The notes below the pieces were generated by a model. That model was not told where the DNA came from. It made no database searches and was given only the letters and a program-made list of their open reading frames with translations. From Molossus alvarezi (lineage: Eukaryota; Chordata; Mammalia; Chiroptera; Molossidae), in contig CM073890.1 in the NCBI GenBank assembly GCA_037176705.1, positions 95,470,591 to 95,534,590 of the forward strand: a stretch of 64,000 nucleotides of DNA, given 5' to 3'. How positions within the stretch are numbered: the stretch's first letter is position 1; every line of letters begins with the position of its first letter. A program made the position numbers and the translations under genes. Of the stretch, positions 35,716-48,299 are shown one piece after another.

Positions 35716-38700
35716 GTGTGTATATCCTGAGATTCTCTTGGGTAGTTCCTTTAAAGGGAAAAAGAAAAAAGATATACTCCAACCCTTCTTTCAAAAGAGA
35801 TAAGTGAATTTATCCCAGATGACAGGAGGAAAATATATAATTATAATTTTTAAAAATATTGACTCTTCCATTCAGACATTCTTAATTTTATTAATTATAA
35901 ATACCCCTGCAAGAACAATTACAAATTAATATTTTTAGATAACCAAATCTTAGTGTCAGCTCCATGAAGATGCAGTTGTTTCTTTTTTGTCCCTGATCCT
36001 GTGTTTTCTTCAGCAATGTCTTTCACACGGATTTCTTGCCCGTATAGAATTCATAGTTTCTCTAAGGCAAGCCCTAGGGGAAATTGAAGAGTGAAAGATG
36101 GTCTCTGCTGAGGGGCATGATGAATGTTGCCTTAAGGAACTGATTTACACTACAAAGGGCCTCTTTGTGCAGTCAGGGAGGTGAATACAGGCTCAACTGT
36201 GGAATTCTGATCTCTTTTTTAAAAGGTTTGTACAAACAGCCCTGTTCCTGTGATCAGGAGTCCCATCCTGAGAAACACCAGCCTCCTCCCTCCATTGCAT
36301 ATTTCCTTGAGGTCATGTCTGAATTTTTTTGGTGGGAACTTGTCAGGCTGAGCCTCTAAGGTTACAAAGGTAGACAGGTCTTCTAGGGTCTTCAGAAACA
36401 ATACCTACCCCATAGCAGTTGTGTACATTGTAATTGTGGGTCTCTGGAGTCAGGGCCAGATGCTTCGAAGCTGGAACTTTCTACTGATCTACAACTATTG
36501 TTCGACCTCTTTTTGACCCTCAATTTCCTCAACTGAGACGGGAATAAAAAATACTCACCTCACAGGGTATTGAGGTGAAAGAAACTAAAAGTATGAAGCA
36601 TCTTTCAGATATTATTCATGTATTATTCATTAAATATGTATTTATTCATGTATTCATTCAACTAATATTTCTTATGAGCCCCTTGTCTGTACCAAAAAGT
36701 CAGAGGGTTACAGAAATCTGTGAAAGTTACTGCATTTAGATTTATGTCTGCCCCTCAACCAGTTCCTAAGGGTATAGTTCATGTGAAAACTTGGTGGTAA
36801 ATAAACAAACAAAAAAATGAGCTCCCTTAAAATCACACAGCTGGTAAGCAGTCTGGTCAAGACTGTACCCAGGGTGTCAGACCCCAGGGTTCTCTTTCAC
36901 CTCTCTTCTTGCCCTACTCACTTCCCCCAGCAGCTATGAGAGACCTAGGCAGTCATTGAAAGAGGACAGTGATTGGTTTATTGACATTTCAGAGGACAAA
37001 TGGTTGACTTATTGAAATGTTATGAGTTTGTACCCAAGGGTGTCATGCTTATAGTAAGAGTTCCTCTTTTAGTTTTAAGCTTCTTAGTACTCACCACTAG
37101 TATAAAAAACATAAATGCCTACTCTGGATTTTCCATTTCCAAAGAGTCCCCAGGGATTGGAATAACCTCTAAAGTCATCATCCTTTCCCTGCTCTGAAGC
37201 AAGCAAACTCTATGTTTTTTTTGTTCAGCAAATAACTTCTCTACTTAACAATATCCAAACACCAAGCCCCCAAACACAGACTGAACCATCAACTCAGATA
37301 TGCTCTACACATGTATCCTTTAAGAAATACACTCATATCATTTTAAGAAATAGTATTTCTCAAAACACAGGCATGCGCACAACTATACTTACAAAACAAA
37401 TAATATGCATTTGAGGATATTGTTTATTTACATGTCCATTTGCTGGGAGTCCATAAGAGAAGTTGATAGGAGAGAAGGTGAAGAAGAGTCAGCAATGACT
37501 CCTATGTCCCCCTCTTCTGCCTAGGAAAAGTACTAATAACTATTCTACAGTTATTCAATAGCTGAAACGAGTAGTCATCCTGACAGTGGAATTCCAACCA
37601 TCTAAGTTGGGTAGAGCTCTACCCTGACAAAGAGGAGTAATTACACATAAAGGCATATGAGCCCCAGAACTCTGATGATTTTCTTATTGCTGGGCAGAAT
37701 GTGGATTCTAGCTCTGGCTCTGGGGCTGATTATGCAACACTGGTGAGGCTCTTTGCCTCTGTTTTCTCATCTGAAAAATGAGCCAATTAAGAAAAACAGA
37801 AAGTCTGCCACTAAGTAACCCTCTGGTCTTTTCCAGCCTTAAGATACAGTGGTCTATAATTCCTTCCGTCATTGCACTGTCCCAAAATTTGACTTCAAAA
37901 CTCTTCTCTCTCCAGAGTATTAGTGTTTTCTATCCCAGTGGTGTAAATGTAACTTTTAGGCTTCCATGGCCTAAACTATATAATTGCCTCAGTTGGTATT
38001 TCTTATTATATGTCTATTTTCTTTCCTCCTCGCTGGTCAGGGTATGACTATAGCACCTGTTACTCAAGCATATGCCTGTGGAATTTAGGAGTCTGAGTAC
38101 TGGGGAATTTGCCATACAGAGTACAAATTAGAACTCCATTCTGAGAAAGGCCACAAGTGACTTGAAAAGTTTTCTAGAGTCCACACAGAAAACTATATCT
38201 AGTCAACAAGCAATGTGTAACCCTTAGTGTGCCCAGTGCTATACCTCATATTCCCTGCCAGGGACTGCAACAAAATAACAATCGAAAATGTTGCTTCCTT
38301 TCAAGGAAAAAAATCTGTATAGAAGCAGGTATTCACAGCCTCAGTCAAACCCTACTTGAATGGTCCCCTATCTTGGAACCACTCATGGCTTAATGGAAGC
38401 ACAGATGATAGTATGTGGTCTGAGGTGGTTTAAATGTGGCCTGCTCCAGCCCCGTGCCCATTTTCAGAGCTTACACTTTCCCTAGTTCTCCCACAGCTGA
38501 GTCAACTCATTTCATCTTCTGCAGATTCAGCCTCACTATTTACTTCCAGAGCAATTGGGTTTTATTAGGCTATAAATAAGTAGCTTCAGGCCCAATGTCT
38601 CCATTCATTCAGGCTTATTATAGCATCCCTTTTCCTGCAGGCTGGCGCCAGATACCCGGCACAGGCACTGTGTCCTGAGTTGCCCTCCCTATGATCTAAA

Positions 38701-39649
38701 CTACATTTTCTACTCTTTTCAGACCTTGACACCCCCATCTCAGCCCTAATCCTACCACCCAATTATGGAGTCCACATAGAAGACAGAGCAAATCAACAAC
38801 AATCAATTTCCTGAAGCAGTAATTTTCTGAATGAGTAATTCACGGAATTTAATAAATATCTCAATATAACGACAATTTGTTTTAAGAAACATTTCAGGAT
38901 TTCTGAGTATTTCCTACTCCACCCACCCTTGGCTGAGCTCTGCTACATCTGGTCCCTGGTGTTGACTGGAGATCGCCACTTTCTGATGTAGCTGGGTCTC
39001 AGCTAAATGATGAAATGCTGTTGCTGACTATGTTGTTTACCCAAAATGGAGCCATACAGTGCTGAGACAGCTCCTCTTCCCCACTCCCTCCTGTTTGGAC
39101 TCACTGATAAAACTCAAAATACAGCACAGCCAAATATTCAGTTTTAAAATGTTTCCTAGTCTCTCATAATAATGCCAGAGTTATAAGGAAACTGGAAAAC
39201 TGACAGGGAAATATATTAACTCACTATCTTGAATTTTTTTTTCTGTTTTTTACCGGAATAACAAGTGTTGGAGGATTTCTTGCTGTTTAGAGTATGATAC
39301 AAGAAGTCGGGTGGCAAAATAGGCAATTTTGGTATCAATTTGATTCCTTTAGACTGAGAATAACATTTGCCCTTTCTCCCTTGTGAAGATAAAATACATA
39401 TTCCAAAGAAATTTGTGCTAGAACTTAATCACATCTTTTAAGAAAAATAGTCCATATCACCAAATTCAATTTTGAATGTCATAACTTAACAACATATGAC
39501 TTCCTTGCTCTTGCATAAATGTACTTTAAATCATTAGCTTTATTTCTCTGATTAGATCTTGGTAAGGTGTTACTTAGTTCCACACTATACATTGCAACGT
39601 CCTTTTATCTTGCAGTTTCTCACCCCACTCCTACCAAATATAATGACTT
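35716..39649. other. Intronic stretch with scattered old MIR/L2 relics
   Basis: MIR-like segments at about 36430-36600 (CCTCAATTTCCTCAACTGAG) and 37690-37790 (CTGTTTTCTCATCTGAAAAATG), and an L2-like antisense tail at 36640-36720 (ATTCATTCAACTAATATTTC). The remainder, including 37800-39640, is unrecognised, and no gene is supported. Confidence 0.5.
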
Positions 39650-39660
39650 TGTATTAAATA

Positions 39661-39664
<4 letters not shown>

Positions 39665-39697
<33 letters not shown>

Positions 39698-39930
39698 CCT
39701 CACCCGAGGACATTTTTCCATTTTTTGTACAGATAGAGTGGGAGGGAGAGAGAGGAAGGGAGAGAGAGAAACATCGACGTGAAGGGACACATCGAGTGGC
39801 TGCCACCCGCACGACCAACCAGGGCCGGGGACAAACTGCAACCGAAGTACGTGCCCTTAGCGGGAACCGAACCTGGGTCTCTCTGGACCGCAGGCCGACG
39901 CTCTAACCGCTGAGCCAAACCGGCCAGGGC
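39665..39930 (-). mobile_element. VES-type SINE with perfect 15-bp target duplication
   Basis: Antisense full-length copy: about 35 T, ATCCTCACCCGAGGACATTT, body, then CCAAACCGGCCAGGGC. The duplication TGTATTAAATATCTT occurs at 39650-39664 and 39931-39945 without mismatch. The long uninterrupted T-run and perfect duplication indicate a young insertion. The right-hand junction reads TCTT/AC, close to an L1 endonuclease site. Confidence 0.97.
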
Positions 39931-40094
39931 TGTATTAAATATCTTACAGAAGTTAGACATTTCTGGTATGGTAGGGAATATTTCAGAATAATTTTTGGTT
40001 ATAAGAAAATTTTGGAGACCAACCGAATTGAATTAACTTGAAAATACAGCATTTTAAACACTAAAAGCTTGTCTTGTTGGCACTCAATGAAAAC

Positions 40095-40835
40095 ACACAC
40101 ACAAAAAAATATCCTCAACATCATTAGAAAAATGCAAATTAAGATCACAATGACACCCACTAAAATGGCTGCAATCAAAATAAGACAGTAACAAATGTTG
40201 ACGGGGATGAAAAGAGACTAGAACATTGCTGGTAGAATGTGAAATTGAGTACCTAGTGTGGAAAAAAGTTTGGTGTTTTCTAAAAGTGTTAAACATAAAT
40301 TTATACAGCCCAGCAATTCCACTCCTAGGACTATACCCAAGAGAAATGAAAACATATGTTCCTGAAGCACTATTCATAATAGCCCAAAACTGCAAACAGT
40401 TCAAATGTCCATCAAGTAAAAAATGAATAAAAGATGTGGTATACCCATAAAATGGGATTCTATTCAGCAATAAAAAATAATGAACTACTAATACATACTA
40501 CCAATGTAAAAATTAAAAACATTAGGCAAAGTGACAGAAGCCACACCAAAAGACTACATATTACATGGCTCTATTTACATAGAATGTTCATAAGATTTAA
40601 ATCTATATAGACAGAAAGCAGATTAGTGGCTTCCAGGAGATGGGAGCCAGAAGAGGGATTAACTGCAAATGGTCATGAGAAACCTTTTTAGGGGGCAGGG
40701 GGTGATGGAAATATTCTAAGACTAGATTGTGGTGATGGTTGCACAATTCTATAAACTTACTAGAAGCCACTGCATTGTACATTTACAATAAGTGAGTTTA
40801 GCGTGTGTAAGTTATACCTTAGTAATGCTGCTTGT
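40095..40835 (+). mobile_element. Old L1 ORF2 end and 3' UTR
   Basis: Sense L1: CATCATTAGAAAAATGCAAA, CAGCAATTCCACTCCTAGGA, then a 3' UTR with GGGGGTGATGGAAATATTC and ATTGTGGTGATGGTTGCAC. Frames are heavily broken; an older subfamily than the 2154 copy. Confidence 0.88.
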
Positions 40836-41204
40836 AAAAATACAAAATAACTACAGAACAGAGCACAAAGATGTTCTAGCCCAGAGCACACTGCTCATAC
40901 TGGCTTATACTGATGTGCTTCACAATTTAAAAAACAAAATGTGCTTTACTTAAAATCTCTCTTTTCTTTCAATACTTTATGCTTGTTCAAGTACCATACT
41001 GTCAAATATTCATTGAACAATGGTACATTATCTTCCCACTCCCTTTAAAATTATGTTCCACTGCCAATTTACATAGTTTTACTTTCTAAATACCTGCCAC
41101 AATTTCCTTCCCCTATCTACTCTATGTATTTTACTGTTGTTATCTTCATTGGATTTTGTTTGTTTTTTTATTAATCAGGACTATTAGTGCTTAGCGCTTA
41201 CAAA
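40836..41204. other. Unrecognised intronic stretch
   Basis: Nothing recognised. Confidence 0.3.
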
Positions 41205-41450
41205 AATAGCTAACATTTGTTAAAACATACACTCTTCAAAATACACTTCTGTTTTATTTACTTTTCACCTCACTTCATTTAGTTCTCAAAATAACCTATA
41301 GGTGGGTGTTATTGTTATTCCTATATTATGTTAATAAAAATGAAGCACAGAGAAGTTACCTAAGGTCACCCATATCTAAGGTGGTGCAGCCAAGATGAGT
41401 CCCAAGCCCAGCCGCCTAACCACAGAGCTGAACAGCCTCTCAGAAGCATT
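41205..41450 (-). repeat. MIR SINE relic, antisense
   Basis: CATTTAGTTCTCAAAATAACC, GAAGCACAGAGAAGTTACC and TAAGGTCACCCATATCTAAGG follow MIR in reverse complement. Confidence 0.8.
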
Positions 41451-43369
41451 GCAACAAGGGGAGTGTTTGCATGTTATCTTTTATTTTTATTACAACAGCC
41501 TTGTTGCCTAGTGCTTTTTTAGATAAAGCTCTCTAAAACAGGGATGCTCTGTTAAGTATATACTGCTTCTCCCTCCAGGTTCCCTAAGACAAACCATGAA
41601 ATATGTAGACATAGTGCATGAATTTGCTATCCATTCCTTCAAAATAGCCTTTGTTCAGTATTAATAAGAGAAAATTTATAAAATCACCTACATACTATAT
41701 AAATAAGCACACACACACATACTTAAACATTGTTTTTCACTTCATTGTAGAAATTTTAATTTAATCCCAATAACCCATCTCTTTGTACATAATGCATCAT
41801 CCTGACATGTATAAAGTATATAAGGAGGAGTATCTTGAACAGAGAGAATTGATTTATAAAAGCATAACACAACTATAGATTTTTAGAAACTTTGATTATA
41901 GCAGAAGAAATAAGTCTCATTAAGAAAATTGAAGGTCTGACTATATAATTTCTTTACAAACAATGAGGCATGCATTGTGAGAATTGCCTCTTCCAACAAT
42001 TAAAGGTTTGAATAATTGAAGAGCAAATTATAAACATGGGAAATTACTTTATACTTTTTATGATCAGGGATATGAACATACACCCAATTTCCGCATAATT
42101 TACCTTTTACACTTTTTGTTTAGACTGACTGCCACTTTGAATTATGAGGTATGAGAAAATATAATGTGATTTATGATAATTTTCAGTATTAGGATCCATT
42201 CAGTATGTTCAAAATGAACATTCTAGCATCTAGTTTTCTGGTGAAAATGTCCTAGTTTCAAGATAACAAAATAGCCTAAAGGTATTTTGGACAGAAATTT
42301 ATACAGATTTAATACTTACAAAAATGCCCTGTGGTGAATAGAGTTCAATGGGGAGAAAAACACTTTTTAAAATTATGCAAGTCATTTGAAAAAATACAAT
42401 ATTTATACAATGTAATTTTTGGCATGGAATTATTGAGGATAAAATGTTCTCAAATCATTTATTAATTTTTAAGGTAATGGTTCCTACATCACACAAACAA
42501 AATTTCATATTAACACAGATAGTGTACCTCTACTAGGAAAGGAAAGGAAGCAAGCAATATTAAAAAGTTACTCTTGGGTGAACATTTGGATGAAAATTTC
42601 ATATTGAATATTTCCTAAGGAGCATAGGATATTAGAATCTCCAGAAACAAACCTCTGTCCAAAGCTGCTATATAACTAGTTCCAAATATTTCTCTTTGCT
42701 CAAACTGTACCATGTTATGTAAGACTTGGAAGGCTAGCCAGAGAGAACAACCTATTAAGTGCCTCTGCAATAGTATCCTGTTAAAAAGGTTGGGTGGTTT
42801 GCTGGAAATGCCAGCAAGTATGCTCAGCCCATTCCAAGGTTTTCTGAGGAGTGAAGCTGCATTTCCAATGAGGGTACCACAAAAGTTAGAGATAAGCCAA
42901 CAGTAAACTGCTTTTCAATCTTTCAATTCTTCCTAAGATTTATCAAGAATTGTTTTTCTACCAAAACACGCCCCCCAGGGCTCTATACACTAATCCAAAC
43001 AAGTCTGAAATGTCAGTGCTCCTCTCTTTTGTTATCAAAAATATTAGGACATTCACTTCTGTGCATTTTGACCACGCCTGGTTTAAGTCTGGAACACCCT
43101 TTGATCTTGGGTGTTATGGGGAACTAGAGCCCTCGCCCCCAATCACTGGCCATTTGAGACTCTTGCAGAATGTTAAGACTTGAGTGAGTCACTTGATCTA
43201 TGTGGTCAAACTCTCAAAGAGCTCATCATTTTTTAAAAACTGGAAAGGCTAACAACTCTAATCATCTTAAAAGTTATTTTCTGTAGTTTTTTTTTCCATT
43301 GCAGATTTTTTCTCACTCTTCTATTAGATATAAATAATAAAATTGCTTCTTCCATTTTCTTTTTAATCA
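41451..43369. other. Unrecognised intronic stretch
   Basis: AT-rich, with no gene or clear repeat. Confidence 0.35.
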
Positions 43370-43450
43370 TTCATTTGACAAATATTTATTAAAGGACAGT
43401 ACATGCCAAACACTGTCTGAGGAACTAAGAATGCAGCAATGAATAGGCAT
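43370..43450 (-). repeat. L2 3'-end relic, antisense
   Basis: ATTCATTTGACAAATATTTATT, then ACATGCCAAACACTGTCTGAGG, matching the reverse complement of an L2 end. Confidence 0.65.
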
Positions 43451-44249
43451 CTACTTCTCTTTGTGGACTGTTACTGTTACCTGAAATCCCACACATCATA
43501 CTGGAACAGAAGAGTTCAAGTGTAGGTGCCTAAAAGAAAGAGTCCAGAGAGAAGCAGAAAAGAATACAGAATTTTGGAACTAAGCCATGTACATTCTCTT
43601 TAGCCTTTGGTATGCAAGAAAGCAGAAGGCAGGATAAACTCTATCTCTTGTTTTCATCGTGTCTATTCCTAAAATATACAGTGACCACATTTCATTGAAC
43701 AACAACAAAATCTGATTAATGGTTCCTGACAAATATAAACATATATGACAAGAAAGGATTTCATAAACTGGAAAAACCCAGGCTATTTGATGAAAGTATT
43801 TGTCAATCAGTGATAAATGCTCATGAACTTCTTTTAAAATATCATAGGCCTCTTTTACAATTCCCCAAGGGTTTCTCCACGTGTGTTTCATCAGCCACTG
43901 TCCCTGTATTGCCCCTGAGAGAAAAGAGAACATATGTGCATCTTTGCACTGACTCCATTTGTGGTAACCTGATTCCCTATCTTGTATTCCCGACCTCCCC
44001 AGGGATCAATGAACTTTCAGTCCTTATCCTACCTAATATCTCAGTAGCATGTGAAACTGCTGTATCTTTCTTCTATGCTTTCCTTGGTTTCCATTGTATT
44101 TTACATTTCCTATTCTTTTCCACCTGTTTGGCTCATCCTTCTGGGCTCCTTTATGATCTGCTTTATCTCTTCCCATTCCTTAAATGTCCATATTCCTTGG
44201 GATCCTCTTCTCATTTTTCACACTCTCCTGATTAAGTTCCATCTCAAAT
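43451..44249. other. Unrecognised intronic stretch
   Basis: Some open frames (43580-43933 on -, 43810-44235 on +) lack any recognisable protein signature. Confidence 0.35.
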
Positions 44250-44607
44250 ATATACCCAAATATATATTCCAGATCCAATCTCTCTCATGATTCCCAGGCT
44301 CCAAATTCAAGCCCTTGCTGAATTTCTCCAGTTAGACAACCCCCAGGCACCTCAATTTCAGCTTTCCAACACTGAACTATTGATCTTCTCCTGAACCCAC
44401 AATCCCATCCCTCCAAACTTGTTTCTCCTATGTGTTACCTCTCTGGAAATAACACCATTACCCATCCAGTTGTTCAAGCCATATACTTGGTCAACATCCT
44501 TGACTCCTCTTTCTCTATCATAATTCAACATCAAATCAGTCACCAAATCCTACATCCTAATAAAGTCTTGCTATTCGCATGTCTCACCATAGCCATTGTT
44601 TCTCCTC
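44250..44607 (+). repeat. L2 relic, 5' part (interrupted by an L1)
   Basis: CTTGACTCCTCTTTCTCTAT, AATCAGTCACCAAATCCTAC and CATGTCTCACCATAGCCATT fit the L2 3' half in sense. It appears to resume at 48060 after the L1 insertion. Confidence 0.65.
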
Positions 44608-46420
44608 CAATTTATTTATTTTAAATTTATCTTTATTGTTGATATCCCTTCTATTTTCCCCAACTGACACCCTCCTCTCCACTCCCACCACCCCCTTGCC
44701 CTCACCCACTGTTGTCTGTGTCTAGTTGTTATAGATATATGCATATCAGTTCTTTGGTTTATCTTTTTCTGCCCCCATCCCTCCCCCGCTGAGGTCTGTT
44801 AGTCTGTTCCCTACTTCCATATCTCTGGATCTGCTTTGTTCATCAGCTTATTTTGTTCATTATATTCCACAAATAAGTGAGATCATGTAATACTTGTCTT
44901 TTTCTGACTGGTTTATTTCACTTAACATAATACTCTCCAGGTCCTCCATGTTGTCTCAAAGGGTAAGAGATCTTTCTTACAGCTGCATAGTATTCCATTA
45001 TGTAAATATACCACAGCTTTATTATTCACTCTCCTCTTGATAGACACTTGGGCTATTTCCAGATCTTAGCTGTTGTAAATAGCACAGCTATGAACATAAG
45101 AGTGTATAAATCCTTTCTGTTGGGATTTCAGGCTCCTTAGCATATATTCCTAGCAGTGGGATCACTGGGTAAAATGCTAGTTTAATTTTTAACTTTTTGA
45201 GGAAACACCATATTGTTTTCCACAGTGGCTGCATCAGTCTACATTCCCACTAGCAGTGTACTAGAGTCCCCTTTTCTCCACATCCTCACCAGCACTTGTT
45301 GTTTGAGGATTTGTTGATGGCGGCCATTCATCAAGGTGTGAGGTGATATCTCACAGTTATTTTAATTTGCATCTCTGTGATGATTAGAGATACTGACATA
45401 TTTTTTCATATGTCTCTTGCCATTCGTATGTGCTCTTTGGAGAAGTGTCTATTCAGGTCTTCTGCCCATTTTTGAATTGGATTGTTTGTCTTTCTTTTGT
45501 TGAGCTGTATGAGTACTTTGTATATTTTGGAAATTAACCCCTTATCTGATGTATCATTGGTAAGTATGTTCTCCTATATAGTTCGTTCCCTTTTCATTTT
45601 GATGTTGGTTTCTTTTGCTGTGCAGAACTTTTTTAGTTTGATGTAGTCCCATTTATTAATTTTTTCCTTTGTTTCTCTTGCCCTAGGTGATGTATCAGTA
45701 AAAATTCTTCTTTGTGTGATATCTGAGATTTTGCTGCCCACATTTTATTCTAGGATTTTATGGTTTCATGGCTTATATTTAAGTCTTTTATACATTTTGA
45801 ACTTTTTCTTGTATATGGTATAGTTGATGGTCTAGTTTCATTTTTTTGCATGTACCTGTCCAATTTTTCCAACACAATTGATTGAAGAGTTTGGCTTTAC
45901 TCCATTGCATGCTTTTGCCTCCTTTGTCAAACATTAATTGAGCATACTGTTTTGGGTTGATTTCTGGGTTCTCTATTCTGTTCCATTGATCTATATGCCT
46001 GGTCTTGTACCAGTACCAGGCTGTTTTTATTACAGTGGCTTTGTAGTGAAACCTGATAACCAGTATTGTGATCCCTCTGACTTTGTTCTTCTTTTTCAAG
46101 ATTGCTGTGGTTATTCAGGGTCTTTTTTGGTTCCATATAAACTTTTGGAGTATTTGTTCTAGCTCTGTGAAGTGTGTCATTGGTATTTTAATAGGGACTG
46201 CATTGAATTTGTGTATTGCTTTGGGTAGTATAAACATTTTAATGATGTTGAGTTTTTCAATCCATGAACATAGTATATATACTTCCATTTATTGATTGAT
46301 TTTTTTTATGTCTTTCTCTATTTCTTTTTTCAATGTCCTGTAGTTTTCCAAGAACAGGTATTTTACCTCCTTGGTTAAGTTTATTCCTAGGTATCTTATT
46401 TTTTTTGTTGCAATGGTAAG

Positions 46421-46457
<37 letters not shown>

Positions 46458-47276
46458 TTTCTCTTTCTGAGTGTTTGTTATTGGTGTATAAGAATGCCAT
46501 CAATTTCTGGATGTTGATTTTGTATCCTGCTACTTTCCAAATTCATTTATATCTAGTAGATTTATGGCAGAGTCTTTAGGGTTTTCTATGTACAATATCA
46601 TGCCATCTATGATTCATGACAGTTTTACTTCCTCCTTTCCAATTTATATGCCTTTTATTTTTTCTTCCTGTCTGATCTCTATGGCTAAGACTTCCAGTAC
46701 TGCATTGAATAAGAAGGGTGAAAGCAGACATTATTGTCTTATTCTTGTTCTTAAGGGAAATGCTTTTAGTTTTTGCCCATTGAATATGAGGTTGGCTGTA
46801 GATTTTTCATACTTGGTCTTTATTATGTTGAAGTATGATCCTTCTATTCCCACTCTGCTGCGAGTTTATAAAAAATGGGTATTGGATTTTATCAAATGCT
46901 TTTTCATCATCTACTGATATGATCATATGATTTTTATCTTTCATTTTGCTTATGTGGAATATCACATTGATTGATTTGCAACTATTGTATCAGTCTTGCA
47001 TCCCTGGGATAAATCCCACGTGGTCATGGTGAATACATTTTTTAATATATTACTGGATCCAATTTGCTATATTTTGTTGAGGATTTTGGTATCTAGGTTC
47101 ATCAGAAATATTGACCTGTAATTTTCTTTCTTTGTAGTGTTTTTATCTGGTTTCAGAATTAGTATTATGCTGACCTCATAAAAAGAGCTTGGAATTCTTC
47201 TTTCCTCTTGAATTTTTTGGAATAGTTTGAGGAGAATAAGTGTTACTTTTTTTCTTTGAATTTATGGTAAAATATC
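44608..47276 (-). mobile_element. L1, 3' part in normal (antisense to window) orientation
   Basis: About 2.7 kb of L1 read on the - strand: from the reverse transcriptase region (junction near 47276, just at the G-E-F-Y-H-K segment) through the C-terminus to a 3' UTR at 44608-44830. ORF2 is broken into short frames, e.g. 45788-46099. An internal T-run of about 29 lies at 46427-46455. Together with 47277-48059 this makes one element with a 5' inversion. Confidence 0.9.
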
Positions 47277-48059
47277 ATCTTTACAAGTTCAAGAAGATTG
47301 AAATCAAACCAAGCACTTTTTCAGATCACAATAACATGAAACTAGAAATCAATTACAATAAAAAACACTAAAAAATATTCAAACACATGGAGGCTAAATA
47401 GCATGTTATTAAACAATGAATGGGTTACCAAAGAGATTAGAAAGAAATAAAATAATTCTCAGAAACAAATGAAAATGAACTCACAACAACACAAAATCTA
47501 TGGGACACAATGATAGCAGTCCTGAGAGGGAAGTTCATAGCATTACAGCTACCTCAAGAAACCATAAAAAATTTCAATAAATTACCTAATCTTACAACTT
47601 AAAGAATTAGAAAATGGACAAAAATTAAAACCCAGAGTTAGTAGAATGAAGGAAATAATAAAGATCAGAGTGAAAATAAATGATATAGAGACAAAAACAA
47701 CAAAAAAAGAACCATTACAAAAGATCAATGAAACCAAAAGCTGGTTCTTTGAAAAGATAAACAAGATTGATCAACCTTTAGCCAGACTCACCAAGAAACA
47801 AAGAGAGAGGACCCAAATAAATAAAATCAGAAATGAAAGAGGTGAAGTAACAACCGACTATGAACAATTATATGCCAACAAATTAGACAACCTAGACAAA
47901 ATGGACAAATTCCTAGAATCATACAAGCTTCCAAAACTCAACAGGGAAGAGTCAGGAAACCTGAACAACCCAATAACAACTAAGGAAATTGAAACAGTAA
48001 TCAACAAACTCGCAGCTAACAAAAGCCCTGGTCCAGATGGCTTCACAGGAGAGTTTTAC
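47277..48059 (+). mobile_element. Inverted 5' segment of the same L1 (ORF2 endonuclease end to RT start)
   Basis: On the + strand this encodes ORF2 from the end of the endonuclease domain (SDHNNMKLEIN) to the start of the reverse transcriptase ([12 protein letters not shown]). The last part is open at 47646-48059. Its 3' edge, G-E-F-Y, is exactly where the - strand part begins, with about 6-8 nt of overlap (GTTTTAC). That continuity marks an inversion inside one insertion rather than two separate ones. Confidence 0.88.
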
Positions 48060-48298
48060 TAATTTAAATCACCATTCTCTCTCAATGGCGTTTTTACTGG
48101 TACTCCTGCCTCCAGGTTTGAACTTTTACAATCTATTTCACTGCTCAGAATAAGTTTGCAAAGATGTAATTTTTGTCATGTCAACCCCTGTTTAGGACAT
48201 TTTGGTGGTTCCTTTCTCAATCAGGACAGACTTGAAAATCCGTAATGTCTTTTGAGTGGTTGGTTCCTGTGGCTTCATCTCTCTTAAACATCCTCTTT
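48060..48298 (+). repeat. L2 relic, 3' part
   Basis: TTTTACAATCTATTTCACTG, TTTTTGTCATGTCAACCCCTG and ATTTTGGTGGTTCCTTTCTC fit L2 in sense, continuing the piece before the L1. Confidence 0.65.
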
Positions 48299-48299
48299 T

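Noticed and set aside
43580..43933. 117-codon antisense open frame
   Set aside because: No family signature, no partner exon signals, and AT-rich context; likely chance.
47646..48062. 138-codon + strand frame with [12 protein letters not shown]
   Set aside because: Part of L1 ORF2 in the inverted segment; not a separate reverse transcriptase gene.
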